64,000 bases of DNA from contig NZ_JBGSRV010000010.1 in NCBI RefSeq assembly GCF_041737375.1, positions 434,001 through 498,000 on the forward strand. Reading direction: 5' to 3'. A program made the position numbers and the translations under genes. The notes under the pieces are model-generated. The model was not told the origin of the DNA. It did no database searches and saw only the letters and a list, made by a program, of their open reading frames with translations. The stretch comes from Vampirovibrio sp041737375. Lineage in GTDB: Bacteria; Cyanobacteriota; Vampirovibrionia; Vampirovibrionales; Vampirovibrionaceae. Positions 16,913 through 25,005 of the stretch are shown here, piece by piece (within the stretch, counting starts at the first letter, position 1; each line of letters starts with the position of its first letter).

Positions 16913-17908
16913 TTAATTTAACAGAACTTGTGGCTTCAGTCCCAGCTTTTCCAGCAGTTCCTGATCCCGGTTCATGCCGGGGTTATTGGTGGTCAGTAGC
17001 TTTTCGCCGGTAAAAATGGAATTGGCCCCGGCCATAAAACACCATGCCTGCGTTTCATCATTCATGCTCAAGCGACCGGCGGATAAACGCACCTTGGCCT
17101 CTGGCAGAAAAATACGAACCGTGGCAATGGTTCGCACCAAATCAAACGAATCCACCGGGGCCTGATTGGCCAGCGGGGTTCCTTCCACTGGTACCAGGCA
17201 GTTGATGGGCACCGATTCCGGGGTGTGATCCAGCTCGCAAAGGGTTTTTATAAAATCCAGCCGATGCTCCAGCGTTTCTCCCATTCCCAAAATGCCGCCG
17301 CAGCAAACATCAATGCCAGCGTTGGCCACATTTTTCAGGGTATCAAAACGATCCTGAATGGTGCGGGTGGAAATAATCTCGGGGTAAAACTCAGGTGAAC
17401 TATCAATATTGTGGTTGTAGGCTTTTAAACCGGCTTCTTTTAAAGCCTTGGCCTGATCGGCGTTAATCATGCCCAAGGTCACGCAGGCTTCCATGCCCTC
17501 GCCCACTACGGTTTTCACCATCTCTACCACATGGTTAAAAGCCTGTTGATGCGGGGGGGTGCGCCAAGCGGCTCCCATACAAAAGCGGGTGGAGCCATTG
17601 GCCTTGGCATCCAGAGCCTGTTGGCGAATTTCTTCTAAAGAAGGCAGTTCCCAGGTTTCAATACCCGTATTGTAACGGGCGCTTTGCGGACAATAAGCGC
17701 AATCTTCCGAGCAATTTCCCGATTTGATGTTGGCCAGCGTGCAAAGCTGTACTTCGTTTCTGGGGTGAAACCGGCGTTGAAGCTCCTGAGCCTGAAAAAC
17801 CAAATCCAGAAAAGGCTGGTGATAGACTTCCCGAATTTGAGTTAATAAACTGGATTGCTCAGCGCTGTTTTCCATCACGCTGTTCTGGATTACGGTTTCA
17901 GTCGGCAT
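16913..17908 (-). CDS. bioB: Biotin synthase
   Basis: Radical SAM enzyme inserting sulfur into dethiobiotin. It has the SAM cluster motif SEDCAYCPQSARYNTG (CxxxCxxC, first Cys in SGNCSED), then RFCMGAAWR, YNHNIDSSPEFY, CCGGILGMGET and VRLSAGR, all diagnostic of BioB. The start was set at ATG 17908 (MPTETV), which follows AGGGTGAGG closely and gives 331 aa; the open frame to 17992 runs across the promoter. No other biotin gene is adjacent. It has its own promoter and an inverted repeat that may be an operator. Confidence 0.95.
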   Translation of the reverse strand: MPTETVIQNSVMENSAEQSSLLTQIREVYHQPFLDLVFQAQELQRRFHPRNEVQLCTLANIKSGNCSEDCAYCPQSARYNTGIETWELPSLEEIRQQALDAKANGSTRFCMGAAWRTPPHQQAFNHVVEMVKTVVGEGMEACVTLGMINADQAKALKEAGLKAYNHNIDSSPEFYPEIISTRTIQDRFDTLKNVANAGIDVCCGGILGMGETLEHRLDFIKTLCELDHTPESVPINCLVPVEGTPLANQAPVDSFDLVRTIATVRIFLPEAKVRLSAGRLSMNDETQAWCFMAGANSIFTGEKLLTTNNPGMNRDQELLEKLGLKPQVLLN

Positions 17909-17931
17909 GGCCTCACCCTTTTCTAGTGCTT

Positions 17932-17952
17932 CGCATGAGCTAGTGTCATGCG
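17932..17952 (-). promoter_or_regulatory. Operator-like inverted repeat at the bioB start site
   Basis: CGCATGA and TCATGCG are perfect inverted arms separated by 7 bp. The element lies just downstream of the bioB -10 box and covers the expected transcription start, the usual position for a repressor site. It does not match BirA, BioR or BioQ sites as I know them. Confidence 0.5.
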
Positions 17953-17957
17953 GGTCA

Positions 17958-17985
17958 ATTATATGCTTGGCAGTGAACAAAGCAA
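17958..17985 (-). promoter_or_regulatory. Promoter of bioB
   Basis: Leftward TTGCTT (17980-17985), 16-bp spacer, TATAAT (17958-17963, perfect). The start would be near 17951, about 43 nt before the bioB ATG. Confidence 0.65.
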
Positions 17986-18058
17986 TCCACATAACCGCTT
18001 CTCATAATAGAATGAAGATAGGCCAATGCCAAAGCATGTAAAAACAGATAAGGAAACC

Positions 18059-18577
18059 ATGAATCGCCGTTGGTACGATCAGGAAGCTTCTTGCCCCAAA
18101 CTCCTGAAACAGATTCAGGGCATGCCTCAACCTGAAATTCGGGAATTTTGCGGCAGAGTGCTGATTAACTTCGCCGAAAAAGTGCGCAAGGAAATCAATG
18201 AGCGGGACAAAAGAAATCAGGAAGTAAATTCCATTGGGCATGAGGCCATTCAGGTCCTTTATCGCTACGGCGAGGCCAAAGGGCGCTGGTACGACCAGGA
18301 ACCGGTTTTGCACAAAGCCGTAGGGGCTTTGTATACGCTCAATCTGGAAGGGTTAGGCATTATGGGCTTTAAACTGGGCGACACCTTTGGCTTGCTCCAG
18401 ATTTACGCCACCGTTTGCAACCAACTGGAACAACCCGCCGATATGCGGGAAATGGCCAGAATTGCCACCACAGCGCTAAAAGCAGGCACCAAAGAGGCCG
18501 AGGAAATTCTGGTCAATCTGGTGGGACAGGACTTATACAACTCCTTGGGGCATACCCTGCACCACAAAGATCTTTAA
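18059..18577 (+). CDS. Hypothetical protein with two RWYDQE motifs
   Basis: Soluble, 172 aa, no signal peptide. The hexapeptide RWYDQE occurs twice, at residues 4-9 and 76-81, each followed by a helical stretch (CPKLLKQI and LHKAVGALYTL), so the protein looks like two related modules. From memory, similar RWYDxDP proteins occur in Vampirovibrionia, with unknown role. The start at ATG 18059 is preferred because GGAA lies about 5 nt upstream; an ATG at 18026 lacks a site. It is divergent from bioB and overlaps the next gene tail to tail by 4 bp. Confidence 0.65.
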   Translation: MNRRWYDQEASCPKLLKQIQGMPQPEIREFCGRVLINFAEKVRKEINERDKRNQEVNSIGHEAIQVLYRYGEAKGRWYDQEPVLHKAVGALYTLNLEGLGIMGFKLGDTFGLLQIYATVCNQLEQPADMREMARIATTALKAGTKEAEEILVNLVGQDLYNSLGHTLHHKDL

Positions 18578-18840
18578 ACAGCGGCGGTGGGCAGGTAAAG
18601 CACAATGTCTTCCCAGTAGGCAGTGAGCATCACGGTGCCTTTTAAATCAGCGGCCCGACTTTCCAAAGTGGTCAGCAACTCAAATTCCTGCTCGGGCAAC
18701 AGTCCGTTTTCACCGTATAAAAACAGCATCATCTCGGCAGAGGCCAATTCCGACTGCGGGCCTTTGGTAATGCCCACCGTTTCGGACAATGCCCGAAAAC
18801 GGCTTTCATATTCATCCCACCGTGGATCTTCAATATTCAT
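18574..18840 (-). CDS. Small hypothetical protein, 88 aa
   Basis: I do not recognise this protein. It is acidic, rich in Glu and Leu, and mostly helical (MMLFLYGENGLLPEQEFELLTTLESRA), with no membrane segment or signal peptide. It converges on the RWYDQE gene with a 4-bp overlap and is divergent from the flagellar-rod-like gene. Real but functionally opaque. Confidence 0.55.
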   Translation of the reverse strand: MNIEDPRWDEYESRFRALSETVGITKGPQSELASAEMMLFLYGENGLLPEQEFELLTTLESRAADLKGTVMLTAYWEDIVLYLPTAAV

Positions 18841-19022
18841 GGGCCAAGGCTCCCCGCTTGTTGAGTATACCCTTCACTTTACCCGCTCCTGTGTTCTGGT
18901 TCAAGCGGAACCAACCCCCGCAAGAGACACAATAAGAAATATCACAAATCAAGGGTTTTTCCGTTTGAAACCCGGCATTTTAGCGCATAAGCCCATTAGG
19001 GAAGCCAGCCGGAGGGCAGCAT

Positions 19023-19370
19023 TTGTCAGCCATCAGCGGAAGTTCTGCAAATAATTACGCCAACACCCTAAGCGGATTACAGGATGCCAGTTTACGGGTA
19101 AAAGCCGTGACCCATAATTTAGCCAACGCCACCACAGATGGCTTTAGCCCGGATCGGGTCGACTCTCAGGCGGAGAAAACCGGCGGGGTTCGGGGACAAG
19201 TGGCCCCATCCAGCTCGCCCCGGCGGGAAGAGAAAACAGGGTTTTCTGAAACCGACACGGCCACAGAATCCACCCACCTGACACTGGCCCGCCGAGCCTT
19301 TAGCGCCAACTTGAAAGCCAGCCAGGCCCAACGACAAGCGGATCAGGCTATCATTGATACGGTTGGTTAA
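19023..19370 (+). CDS. Flagellar basal-body rod-like small protein
   Basis: A 115-aa protein with the two ends of a flagellar rod/hook protein joined by a short linker. The N-terminal SGLQDASLRVKAVTHNLANA followed by TTDGFSP resembles the FlgB/FlgC/FlgE start with its NxANxxTxGF signature; the C-terminal ARRAFSANLKASQAQRQAD resembles the family's terminal helix. The middle is Ser/Arg-rich and low in complexity. Translation starts at TTG 19023, with GGAGGG 6 nt upstream; no ATG is suitable. No other flagellar gene is nearby, so it may be an orphan rod component or a derived protein. Confidence 0.65.
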   Translation: MSAISGSSANNYANTLSGLQDASLRVKAVTHNLANATTDGFSPDRVDSQAEKTGGVRGQVAPSSSPRREEKTGFSETDTATESTHLTLARRAFSANLKASQAQRQADQAIIDTVG

Positions 19371-19433
19371 TTAACAATTGAGAAAACACAAACATAGTCG
19401 GCATCCAGTAAAATCATTCCATGGGATTTAGGG

Positions 19434-19462
19434 TTGGCTTCCTTTTTTGTGTAAGGTAAGAT
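19434..19462 (+). promoter_or_regulatory. Probable promoter of pckA
   Basis: TTGGCT (19434-19439), 17-bp spacer, TAAGAT (19457-19462), about 38 bp before the pckA ATG. Four of six positions match in the -35 box and four of six in the -10 box. Confidence 0.45.
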
Positions 19463-19499
19463 TCGTCTCTCATTATTGTTTGCCCGAAGGAGACCTTAC

Positions 19500-21080
19500 A
19501 TGATCGATTATGTTGGCTACACAGGCATCAGCACCACTGGCGCCCAATCCTATCAGCTGGCAGTAAGCGAACTGGTAGAACAGGCGCTTGCCAACCATGA
19601 AGGGATTCTTTCGGAAACAGGGGCCTTATCCGTCCACACCGGCAAATACAACGGCAGAGCCGCCAACGATCGCTTTATTGTAGACACCCCCGATATTCAC
19701 GAAGACATTGACTGGGGAAAAGTGAACGTGGCCACGTCTCCAGCCGTGTTTGAAACCGTATTCAACAAAGTAAAAACCTATCTGGCCACTAAAAATTTGT
19801 ATATTTTTGATGGCTTTGCCGGAGCGGATCCCAAATACGCCCTAAAGGTGCGCTTTATCAACGAACTAGCCTCTCATAATTTGTTTGTTCATCAAATGTT
19901 TGTACGTCCCTCAGAAAGCCAGCTTCAGGCCTTTCAACCTGAATTTACGGTCATTTGCGTACCTCACTTGCAGTTAAACCCGGCAGAGGACGGCACGAAC
20001 TCCGAAGCGGTCATTCTGGTCAACTTTGAACAGAAAATGGTAATTATCGCCGGTACTTGCTATGCGGGCGAAATGAAAAAATCCATTTTCAGCGTGATGA
20101 ACTACCTGATGCCAGAACGCAACGTTTTCCCCATGCATTGCTCGGTCAATGTGGGCACCGATGGAAAATCGGCGATATTCTTCGGGCTGTCTGGCACCGG
20201 CAAAACCACGTTATCGGCTGATCCTGAACGAACGCTGATTGGTGATGACGAGCATGGCTGGTCCCAGCAAGGGCTGTTTAACTTTGAAGGGGGTTGTTAT
20301 GCCAAAGCCATCCGGCTTTCCCAAAAAAATGAGCCAGAAATCTGGGATGCAATTAAGTTTGGGGCTTTGGCTGAAAACATTGTGATTCACGATGAAAGCC
20401 GACAGTTTGATTATGACGATGCCCGCCACACCGAAAACAGCCGGGTAGCCTACCCCATTCACTATATTCACAATGCGGATCCCAAGGGAATCACCGGCCA
20501 CCCCAGCACCATTATATTACTTACCGCTGATGCGTTTGGGGTGCTGCCCGCCGTTTCCAAGCTGAGCGAAGCCCAGGCCCAGTATCACTTTATTAGCGGC
20601 TACACCAGTAAAATTGCCGGAACCGAACAAGGCATTACAGAGCCAACCGCTGTATTTTCCGCCTGTTTCGGGGCGCCCTTTATGCCCCGGCCCGCAGCGG
20701 TTTACGCCAAAATGCTGACCGATCGCATTCGCCAGCATCAAGTGAACGTTTACCTGATTAATACCGGATGGCAAGGCGGCCCCTACGGGGTCGGCAACCG
20801 GGTCAGCATCCCTCACACCCGTGCCATGGTCACTGCCGCCCTCAATGGCACCCTGGAACAACAGGCATTTGAAGTCCACCCCATTTTCAATGTGCTGGTT
20901 CCTCAAGCGTGTCCGGGTGTTCCCGCTGAAATTTTAAACCCCAAAGGGCAGTGGGCCGATAAAGCCGCTTACGATCTAAAAGCCGAAAAACTGGCCCATA
21001 TGTTTGTGGAAAACTTTAAGCGCTTTCATCACGTGGATCACCTGATGGAGGCTGGTCCCAGAATACCGGCAGCCATTTAA
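19500..21080 (+). CDS. pckA: Phosphoenolpyruvate carboxykinase (ATP)
   Basis: Converts oxaloacetate plus ATP to PEP, the entry to gluconeogenesis; cytoplasmic, 526 aa, full length. The ATP-type signature is clear: the P-loop GLSGTGKTTLSADPER, the metal site LIGDDEHGWS, NFEGGCYAKAI, the substrate loop RNVFPMHCSVN and SGYTSKIAGTEQG. The start at ATG 19500 has AAGGAG 6-7 nt upstream. A single-gene unit that converges on the matrixin-like gene; no terminator is visible in the 37-bp gap. Confidence 0.96.
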   Translation: MIDYVGYTGISTTGAQSYQLAVSELVEQALANHEGILSETGALSVHTGKYNGRAANDRFIVDTPDIHEDIDWGKVNVATSPAVFETVFNKVKTYLATKNLYIFDGFAGADPKYALKVRFINELASHNLFVHQMFVRPSESQLQAFQPEFTVICVPHLQLNPAEDGTNSEAVILVNFEQKMVIIAGTCYAGEMKKSIFSVMNYLMPERNVFPMHCSVNVGTDGKSAIFFGLSGTGKTTLSADPERTLIGDDEHGWSQQGLFNFEGGCYAKAIRLSQKNEPEIWDAIKFGALAENIVIHDESRQFDYDDARHTENSRVAYPIHYIHNADPKGITGHPSTIILLTADAFGVLPAVSKLSEAQAQYHFISGYTSKIAGTEQGITEPTAVFSACFGAPFMPRPAAVYAKMLTDRIRQHQVNVYLINTGWQGGPYGVGNRVSIPHTRAMVTAALNGTLEQQAFEVHPIFNVLVPQACPGVPAEILNPKGQWADKAAYDLKAEKLAHMFVENFKRFHHVDHLMEAGPRIPAAI

Positions 21081-21117
21081 CCGCATTGTATTTAAGCCAG
21101 TGCCGAACCCACTTCAC

Positions 21118-22482
21118 TTAGTAGGGGCTATATCCGCTTAGCCCGGTGGCGGGTTGTTCATAGAGTTTAAGCAAGGTATTGATATCACGCTGAGAAGGCT
21201 GGTAATTCTCTGGAAAACCAGAGGGCGGCGCACCGTCTCTGGCCATGCGGGCAGAACGCCACGCCCACTGACTGGGAAAATCATTCACTTCTTGCCGCAG
21301 CATAGGGAACATTATATCGTTGGGATTTTCACTATGCCCCCAAATCCCGAAGGCATGCCCCAGCTGATGGCTAAGAACACGCAACTGATAGGGTTCCGGC
21401 TCCTGTTGAACTGGAAACATACTAATCAGGATAACAGTGCGAATACTATGCTGGTCATCCACCTGAACCACGGGTCGTGTCATCAGCCCCGTGGTATTTT
21501 GCGCCCAGGTGGGCTTGTCCCAGGCTACTACCACATCCGCAGCGGCCGAATGCTCCACGGATAACAAGGAAAAAGAACGCTGCCAAGCTTGCAGCGCTTG
21601 CGCAACCAGCCCTACTTCAGCGGGATTTCCCTTTACAAAAACTTTAATAGGCAGCTTTTCCCAACGCACGGCGGTGCCATTGGGTTCCTGATGAACCGAC
21701 TGGCTATAATCCCCGGCCATAAGCGGCGGTTCCTGCCGCAGGGCAATAGGCGTACTACTGGCAGAGGCATCCAGCTGCACCACATCTATTTTATGGGCTG
21801 CTCTGGGGACCGCTCTGGACGTCTGGCGGGTGGTGGCCACCACCGTGTCCCCTCCGGGGGTGGATTTGGTCAAGCGAATTTGCCTGGCCACCAAAGGCAT
21901 GGCGTAAGAGAGCTTCTTCACCCGCACGGAAACCGGATAATGCTCGAACGCATGACCGAACACCTGAACTTCCAGCCGCCTCAAACGCTCCGACAAAGAA
22001 GCGCTGGCGTACGTTCTTTGAAACAGCTTTTCTTCCAGATATTCAATCAAGGGTTGCTGCTCCGTCAAAGCCTTTTGAACGCTCTTTTCATGCATTTCAT
22101 GCTCAATAAGGGCCATACGGCTTGCCAACGGTCCTCTTTGTCCCCCGCCAAACAAGGTACGCTCAATACGGGCAATCCGCTGAGCAATAGAATCACTCAT
22201 GTAAGTATGCCCGTAAAGCTGGCTCTCGATTTCGGGGATTTTACGATACGCAGTGGTGTTGCTCACCGAGCCAAAAACGGTTTGGGCTTGAGCCTGGGGC
22301 GCAACAGGCAACCCGGCCAGGGCCGCAAGAAGCAGCAATCCCAAAACCAGAAGCGGCACCGGGAAAAACAGGCTGCGATAGAAACCAATGGACATAACGA
22401 GGAATAGCTTTCTGACTTTATTGGCTGGCTTTACTGGCCACAGAGCAGCCAATGAGCAATAACGGCGCTCACAGGGTTCCAT
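21118..22482 (-). CDS. Secreted matrixin-like protein lacking the catalytic Glu
   Basis: Up to 454 aa. A hydrophobic signal segment lies at about residues 38-67 and ends in APQAQAQ; an ATG at 22395 (residue 30) is a more usual start for it. Next come imperfect repeats with a Leu-Glu-x-x-Leu-Phe-Gly pattern (residues 84-190: IESQLYGHTY, IERTLFGG, LEEKLFQRTY, LEVQVFGH). The C-terminal domain has HQLGHAFGIWGH at 372-383 with SENPNDIMFP after it: the zinc-binding HExxHxxGxxH and Met-turn of matrixins, but with Gln for the catalytic Glu (codon CAG). It should still bind zinc yet be inactive or very weak as a protease. Role unknown, perhaps surface binding. Confidence 0.75.
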   Translation of the reverse strand: MEPCERRYCSLAALWPVKPANKVRKLFLVMSIGFYRSLFFPVPLLVLGLLLLAALAGLPVAPQAQAQTVFGSVSNTTAYRKIPEIESQLYGHTYMSDSIAQRIARIERTLFGGGQRGPLASRMALIEHEMHEKSVQKALTEQQPLIEYLEEKLFQRTYASASLSERLRRLEVQVFGHAFEHYPVSVRVKKLSYAMPLVARQIRLTKSTPGGDTVVATTRQTSRAVPRAAHKIDVVQLDASASSTPIALRQEPPLMAGDYSQSVHQEPNGTAVRWEKLPIKVFVKGNPAEVGLVAQALQAWQRSFSLLSVEHSAAADVVVAWDKPTWAQNTTGLMTRPVVQVDDQHSIRTVILISMFPVQQEPEPYQLRVLSHQLGHAFGIWGHSENPNDIMFPMLRQEVNDFPSQWAWRSARMARDGAPPSGFPENYQPSQRDINTLLKLYEQPATGLSGYSPY

Positions 22483-22702
22483 GTATCATTGTACGCCATC
22501 CCTCCTGCCGGAGGCGATGCCTAAAATAAGGATACAAATTGTTGGTTACATGAGGGCGCAAATCGCTCAATTGTTACCTTGCATTTTACGTTCACTATTC
22601 AAATTTGATTTCCCTTGTGTTAACTTGTAGGCCATTATGTATTCTCCCGCATTACTTTTCTTCCAGCGGAGATGTATCAGACCCGGAGGTTTTTTCTTAC
22701 CA

Positions 22703-23140
22703 ATGAACACTTATGAAGCGTTCGTCATTCTCAAGCCTATCCTTGACGTTGACAACTCCGACAACGTTTTGAAAGTTATTGAAGACGCCGTTGAGAACCT
22801 GAACGGTAAAGTCGTCAAAAAAGACAAGCTGGGCCGCAAGCGGTTGGCTTATGAAATCAATAAATTCAAAGATGGTTTCATCACCACCTACCTGTTTAAG
22901 CTAGAGCCTTCATCCGTACTTTCTTTGAAACGTACTTGCCAGCTCAATGAAGACATTCTTCGTTTAACCCTGGTGAACCGCAGCAACATTGATATTACCG
23001 ATGCCAGCGTATATGGCCGTGAGCGTCCTCAAGATCGGGATCGCCCTGATCATCGTGGTGGCGGCGATCGGGATCGCGGTGGTGATCGCGGAGAACAGCG
23101 CGAATTCCGTCGTCCCATGGCTCCCCGCTCTGCGGACTAG
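22703..23140 (+). CDS. rpsF: Ribosomal protein bS6
   Basis: Small-subunit protein that binds bS18, 145 aa. The body MNTYEAFVILKPILD, GRKRLAYEINKFKDGFITTY and EDILRLTLVNR is typical; the usual protein ends near residue 100. Here a 40-residue tail rich in Arg, Asp and Gly (repeats of GGDRDRGG type) follows. The start is ATG 22703 with GGAGG 13 nt upstream. First gene of rpsF-ssb-rpsR. Confidence 0.94.
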   Translation: MNTYEAFVILKPILDVDNSDNVLKVIEDAVENLNGKVVKKDKLGRKRLAYEINKFKDGFITTYLFKLEPSSVLSLKRTCQLNEDILRLTLVNRSNIDITDASVYGRERPQDRDRPDHRGGGDRDRGGDRGEQREFRRPMAPRSAD

Positions 23141-23179
23141 GTTATTGATCGTATCAAGCAGGTAAAAGGACGTCTTACT

Positions 23180-23686
23180 GTGAGTTTTGCCAAAGCGACC
23201 TTATCAGGAATATTAACCAGTGAGCCCGAAAAACGGTTCACCCCTAATAATCACGCGGTTACCAGTTTCAACATTTCTGTTGAAAACCCGGCTATCGGCA
23301 CCAAAGCTGTCGCCAGTGAACCGTTTCTGGTAAAGGTCACCTGCTGGCGCAATCTTGCGGAAGCGGTCACCGTTTTACAAAAAGGTGACTCTATTTTGGT
23401 AGATGGCAAGCTGATTATGAACAGCTTCCAGACACCGGAAGGCGTTCAGAAAAAACTGTTTGAACTGGAAGCCAATAGCATCGACAGGCTGCCTGGAAAA
23501 CCGGAACCCATTGTGGCTACGGCAAGTGAAGGGCAGGGTTCTGGTGGTTATGAGGCATCCAGCCGAAACACCCAACCTGCTTACAATGGCGGGCAACCGG
23601 CTCCGCAAACATCGGTTGCCGGTGCTTCCAGTAGCGGGCACTTCAGCTCTGAAGATCTCTTGACGGAAGATGATATTCCGTTTTAA
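23180..23686 (+). CDS. ssb: Single-stranded DNA-binding protein
   Basis: Protects single-stranded DNA in replication and repair; 168 aa. The N-terminal OB fold starts SFAKATLSGILTSEPEKRFT and includes VTCWRNLAE and KGDSILVDGKL. A Gly/Ser/Gln-rich linker leads to the acidic tip LLTEDDIPF, the docking peptide for SSB partners. The start is GTG 23180. It sits between rpsF and rpsR, the classic order. Confidence 0.95.
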   Translation: MSFAKATLSGILTSEPEKRFTPNNHAVTSFNISVENPAIGTKAVASEPFLVKVTCWRNLAEAVTVLQKGDSILVDGKLIMNSFQTPEGVQKKLFELEANSIDRLPGKPEPIVATASEGQGSGGYEASSRNTQPAYNGGQPAPQTSVAGASSSGHFSSEDLLTEDDIPF

Positions 23687-23740
23687 GTTAGCTACCATTC
23701 ATTTGCACCCACACGAAGTAAGGAAGGATAAAAGCATTCC

Positions 23741-23965
23741 ATGAAGCCAGATCCCCGGAAGAAGAAAGTTTGTAACTTTTGTGCGGACAAAGTCCTCTTG
23801 ATTGACTTTAAAGACGCTCAAAAACTGAGACGCTACCTGACCGACCGTGGAAAGATCCTGCCTCGCCGGATTACCGGAACCTGCGCTTACCACCAACGCA
23901 ACTTGGCCAGCGCCATTAAATTATCCCGTCAGGTCGCTTTGATTCCTTACATCATGGAAGGCTAA
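23741..23965 (+). CDS. rpsR: Ribosomal protein bS18
   Basis: Small-subunit protein, 74 aa, partner of bS6. The sequence includes KVCNFCADK, LRRYLTDRGKILPRRITGTC, AYHQRNLASAIKLSRQVALIPY, all conserved. CNFC near the start and a further Cys could bind zinc. The last gene of the operon, followed 22 bp later by a terminator. Confidence 0.96.
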   Translation: MKPDPRKKKVCNFCADKVLLIDFKDAQKLRRYLTDRGKILPRRITGTCAYHQRNLASAIKLSRQVALIPYIMEG

Positions 23966-23986
23966 CTCAAAGCCTGGTACGTTTTT

Positions 23987-24032
23987 AAAATAACCCAAGT
24001 GCTAAGCAAACCTGCCACGCTTGGGTTATTTT
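23987..24032 (+). terminator. Rho-independent terminator of rpsF-ssb-rpsR
   Basis: AAAATAACCCAAG pairs with CTTGGGTTATTTT (13 bp) across a 20-nt loop; the 3' arm ends in T4. Confidence 0.75.
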
Positions 24033-24304
24033 GTGTCCGCTCAACATTCAACTTAGTCTATTTTATGTTTATTCTAAAAATTGATTTTTAAAAAAATGAC
24101 GCTTGTCAGTAATCTCAAATACCACATCACCTCAAAGCAAAGTATTGCGCTAAAATAACGCCTCTTCAATTTCACCAGAAAAAGTATTGACCGAATTAAA
24201 AATTAATGATTGACTTGATATATCAGACGATATATTTTCTCTTCTTAAAAGAATCTCATTTTTTGCGCAATCACTGTTAAACCAACGTTAGATAGGGACT
24301 CATC
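24033..24304. other. AT-rich upstream region of the AT-hook gene with promoter and palindrome
   Basis: This stretch is visibly richer in A and T than its neighbours. TTGACT at 24210-24215 and TATATT at 24231-24236 (15-bp spacer) or TATTTT at 24233-24238 (17 bp) form a likely rightward promoter. The perfect palindrome TGATATATCA (24216-24225) fills the spacer, where a bound repressor would block RNA polymerase. No open frame with a ribosome binding site was seen. Confidence 0.5.
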
Positions 24305-24796
24305 ATGCCAATTACATTCGATACGCTCGAAGAATTAAAAGCGTTCTATCGGGCGTTCAGCCTGGACGAAGTCGTCACCCCCCGCAGGCAGTCAGGCCTT
24401 GACGTAGCTGCTGAACCCGAGCAAGCCGAACCTAAAAAACGCGGCAGAAAACCCGGAAGCACCCTGAGCAAAGCCGCTGTGGTTAAATTGCCATTAAAGC
24501 GTGGCCCCAAACCCAAGCCAGCCAGCGCCAAAAAAGCAGTCGAGTCCAAACCCAAGAGAGATAAAAGCAATACCCTCACCGCTAAAATCCAGAATGCGAT
24601 CCGTGGATTTATTAGCGCCGATAACTCTTTTACAGCAAACGATATTTACGCCATTCTGGCCAAAAAAGATAACACCATTAACAAGCAATCCGTGATTACT
24701 TCGGTGCTGAAGCAAATGAACAGTACCTTCAGTGAGATTACAGTCACTGAAAGACCGGGCAATGGACCCAGACCGGTCAAACTATACAACGCGTAA
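24305..24796 (+). CDS. AT-hook DNA-binding protein
   Basis: 163 aa, basic. After a short helical start (EELKAFYRAFS) come two AT-hook-like motifs, KKRGRKPGS near residues 44-52 and KRGPKPKP near 65-72, then a Lys/Ala-rich linker. The last 75 residues (LTAKIQNAIRGFISADNSFTANDIYAILAKKD...) look like a small winged-helix domain. This suggests minor-groove binding in AT-rich DNA, as a nucleoid-associated protein or regulator. It may control itself through the palindrome in its own promoter. The start is ATG 24305. I know of similar proteins only by general type; exact function inferred. Confidence 0.7.
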   Translation: MPITFDTLEELKAFYRAFSLDEVVTPRRQSGLDVAAEPEQAEPKKRGRKPGSTLSKAAVVKLPLKRGPKPKPASAKKAVESKPKRDKSNTLTAKIQNAIRGFISADNSFTANDIYAILAKKDNTINKQSVITSVLKQMNSTFSEITVTERPGNGPRPVKLYNA

Positions 24797-24824
24797 GCCA
24801 CTCACTCGTTTTTCAATAACCCGC

Positions 24825-24854
24825 AAAAAGCCGATTCTCAGCAGTCGGCTTTTT
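24825..24854 (+). terminator. Rho-independent terminator after the AT-hook gene
   Basis: AAAAAGCCGA pairs with TCGGCTTTTT across a 10-nt loop; T-run at the end. Confidence 0.8.
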
Positions 24855-24878
24855 TGTGACGCGGCACCTCACAAGCCA

Positions 24879-24909
24879 TTGACGCACATGAGGATCCTTC
24901 CGCTACAAT
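24879..24909 (+). promoter_or_regulatory. Probable promoter of the DNA methyltransferase
   Basis: TTGACG (24879-24884) and TACAAT (24904-24909), the same hexamers as the tRNA-Lys promoter but with a longish 19-bp spacer. Leader of about 90 nt. Confidence 0.45.
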
Positions 24910-25005
24910 AAAAGAAAGCACAGAGTAGGCTATTAATCCGGTTGCTAGGAATCATCTAAAAAAACACGGTTAAATTCCAATCCAATGGCTTGATGAGGGG
25001 GTACT

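Noticed and set aside
22483..22702. S6:S18-binding leader RNA before rpsF
   Set aside because: A leader is likely but I could not see the conserved elements well enough to call it; a covariance-model search would settle it.
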